Below, piece by piece: positions 63,844 to 64,000 of a DNA stretch of 64,000 nucleotides. The position numbers were made by a program, and so were the translations under genes. The notes under the pieces were generated by a model. It saw only the letters and a list, made by a program, of their open reading frames with translations, was not told the DNA's origin and did no database searches. The stretch spans positions 16,804-80,803 of the forward strand of contig DCKG01000035.1 of NCBI GenBank assembly GCA_002320605.1, written 5' to 3'. Position 1 is the first letter of the stretch, and every line of letters begins with the position of its first letter. Origin of the DNA: Bacteroidales bacterium UBA1680. Its GTDB lineage: Bacteria; Bacteroidota; Bacteroidia; Bacteroidales; UBA932.

Positions 63844-64000
63844 TTAAATTGCGTTGGAGTCATATCCGGGGCCAAGGTTTGAGAGCTCAGCCATATGGAT
63901 AATGTCTTTGATCGCATCGGCATCACCAGTATTCCTGGATCCGTACTCTCTTTGCCTGACCTCGTCGGGAAGCCCATGGATCTCCCTCGTAATCGCCCCT
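63844..64000 (-). CDS. C-terminal part of an unrecognised protein (edge of window)
   Basis: An ORF enters from the right edge and runs 51 codons to TAA at 63844 (ends AELSNLGPGYDSNAI). Codon use looks coding. A second open frame without a good start (63587-63888) overlaps its end and reads VYLADGTKLRAIETQDMQ, so a frameshift or a decayed gene is possible. No family was recognised. Confidence 0.4.
   Translation of the reverse strand, partial: GAITREIHGLPDEVRQREYGSRNTGDADAIKDIIHMAELSNLGPGYDSNAI

Overview
The window reads as a chromosome segment of a Bacteroidota bacterium, most likely an uncultured Bacteroidales. The gene families point that way: TonB-dependent receptors with a carboxypeptidase-regulatory-like N-terminus, Cys-anchored lipoproteins starting with a CKDYDND-type N-terminus, a CBM20-GH77 MalQ, an M49 peptidase with HECLGH, PspC proteins paired with PadR, an alpha-2-macroglobulin and a PG0541-like protein beside an RND pump. 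So do the promoters, which show TTTG / TAnnTTTG boxes of the Bacteroidota sigma factor rather than -35/-10 boxes. Base composition looks near 50% GC. There are two tRNA genes (Leu-TAG, Val-TAC), no rRNA, no CRISPR array and no complete insertion sequence.

Layout. 1-4.2 kb: end of dihydroorotase, Tex, a ClC-CBS channel. 4.3-8.9 kb: an outer-membrane TonB receptor plus beta-helix lipoprotein operon behind a six-unit, 11-bp-phased TTACA operator array. 8.9-18 kb: an oxidoreductase, a cysteine hydrolase, an isolated Abi/HEPN gene, a large FAD/Fe-S dehydrogenase, XerD and dipeptidyl peptidase III. 18.1-22.7 kb: a large coiled-coil surface lipoprotein next to a tyrosine recombinase that lies between two 17-bp inverted repeats. 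A promoter inside that segment points out into the lipoprotein gene, so this looks like a self-inverting ON/OFF switch. 22.9-31 kb: tRNA-Leu, a giant AsmA-like protein, MalQ and a U32 hydroxylase-type protein. 31.3-37.1 kb: a probable seven-gene operon (trxA, porin, LOG, polyprenyl synthetase, delta prime, RicT-like, trmB). 37.2-43.9 kb: a TetR-controlled RND efflux operon. 44-53 kb: lgt-HAD, tRNA-Val and folC-alpha-2-macroglobulin. 53.4-59.4 kb: an unrecognised protein with PhoH, then ppdK and a small barrel protein. 59.5-64 kb: PspC-PadR-PspC, a BtuB-like receptor and a partial ORF at the edge.

Three things stand out. The first is the predicted invertible promoter at 21.4-22.7 kb. The second is the phased operator array at 8.77-8.83 kb, which has OmpR/PhoB-family geometry. 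The third is a window-wide excess of the hexamer GAATAT on both strands, which no annotated feature explains and which often overlaps start codons as GAATATG. Families were assigned by reading motifs, without database searches; expression, regulation and inversion are inferences.
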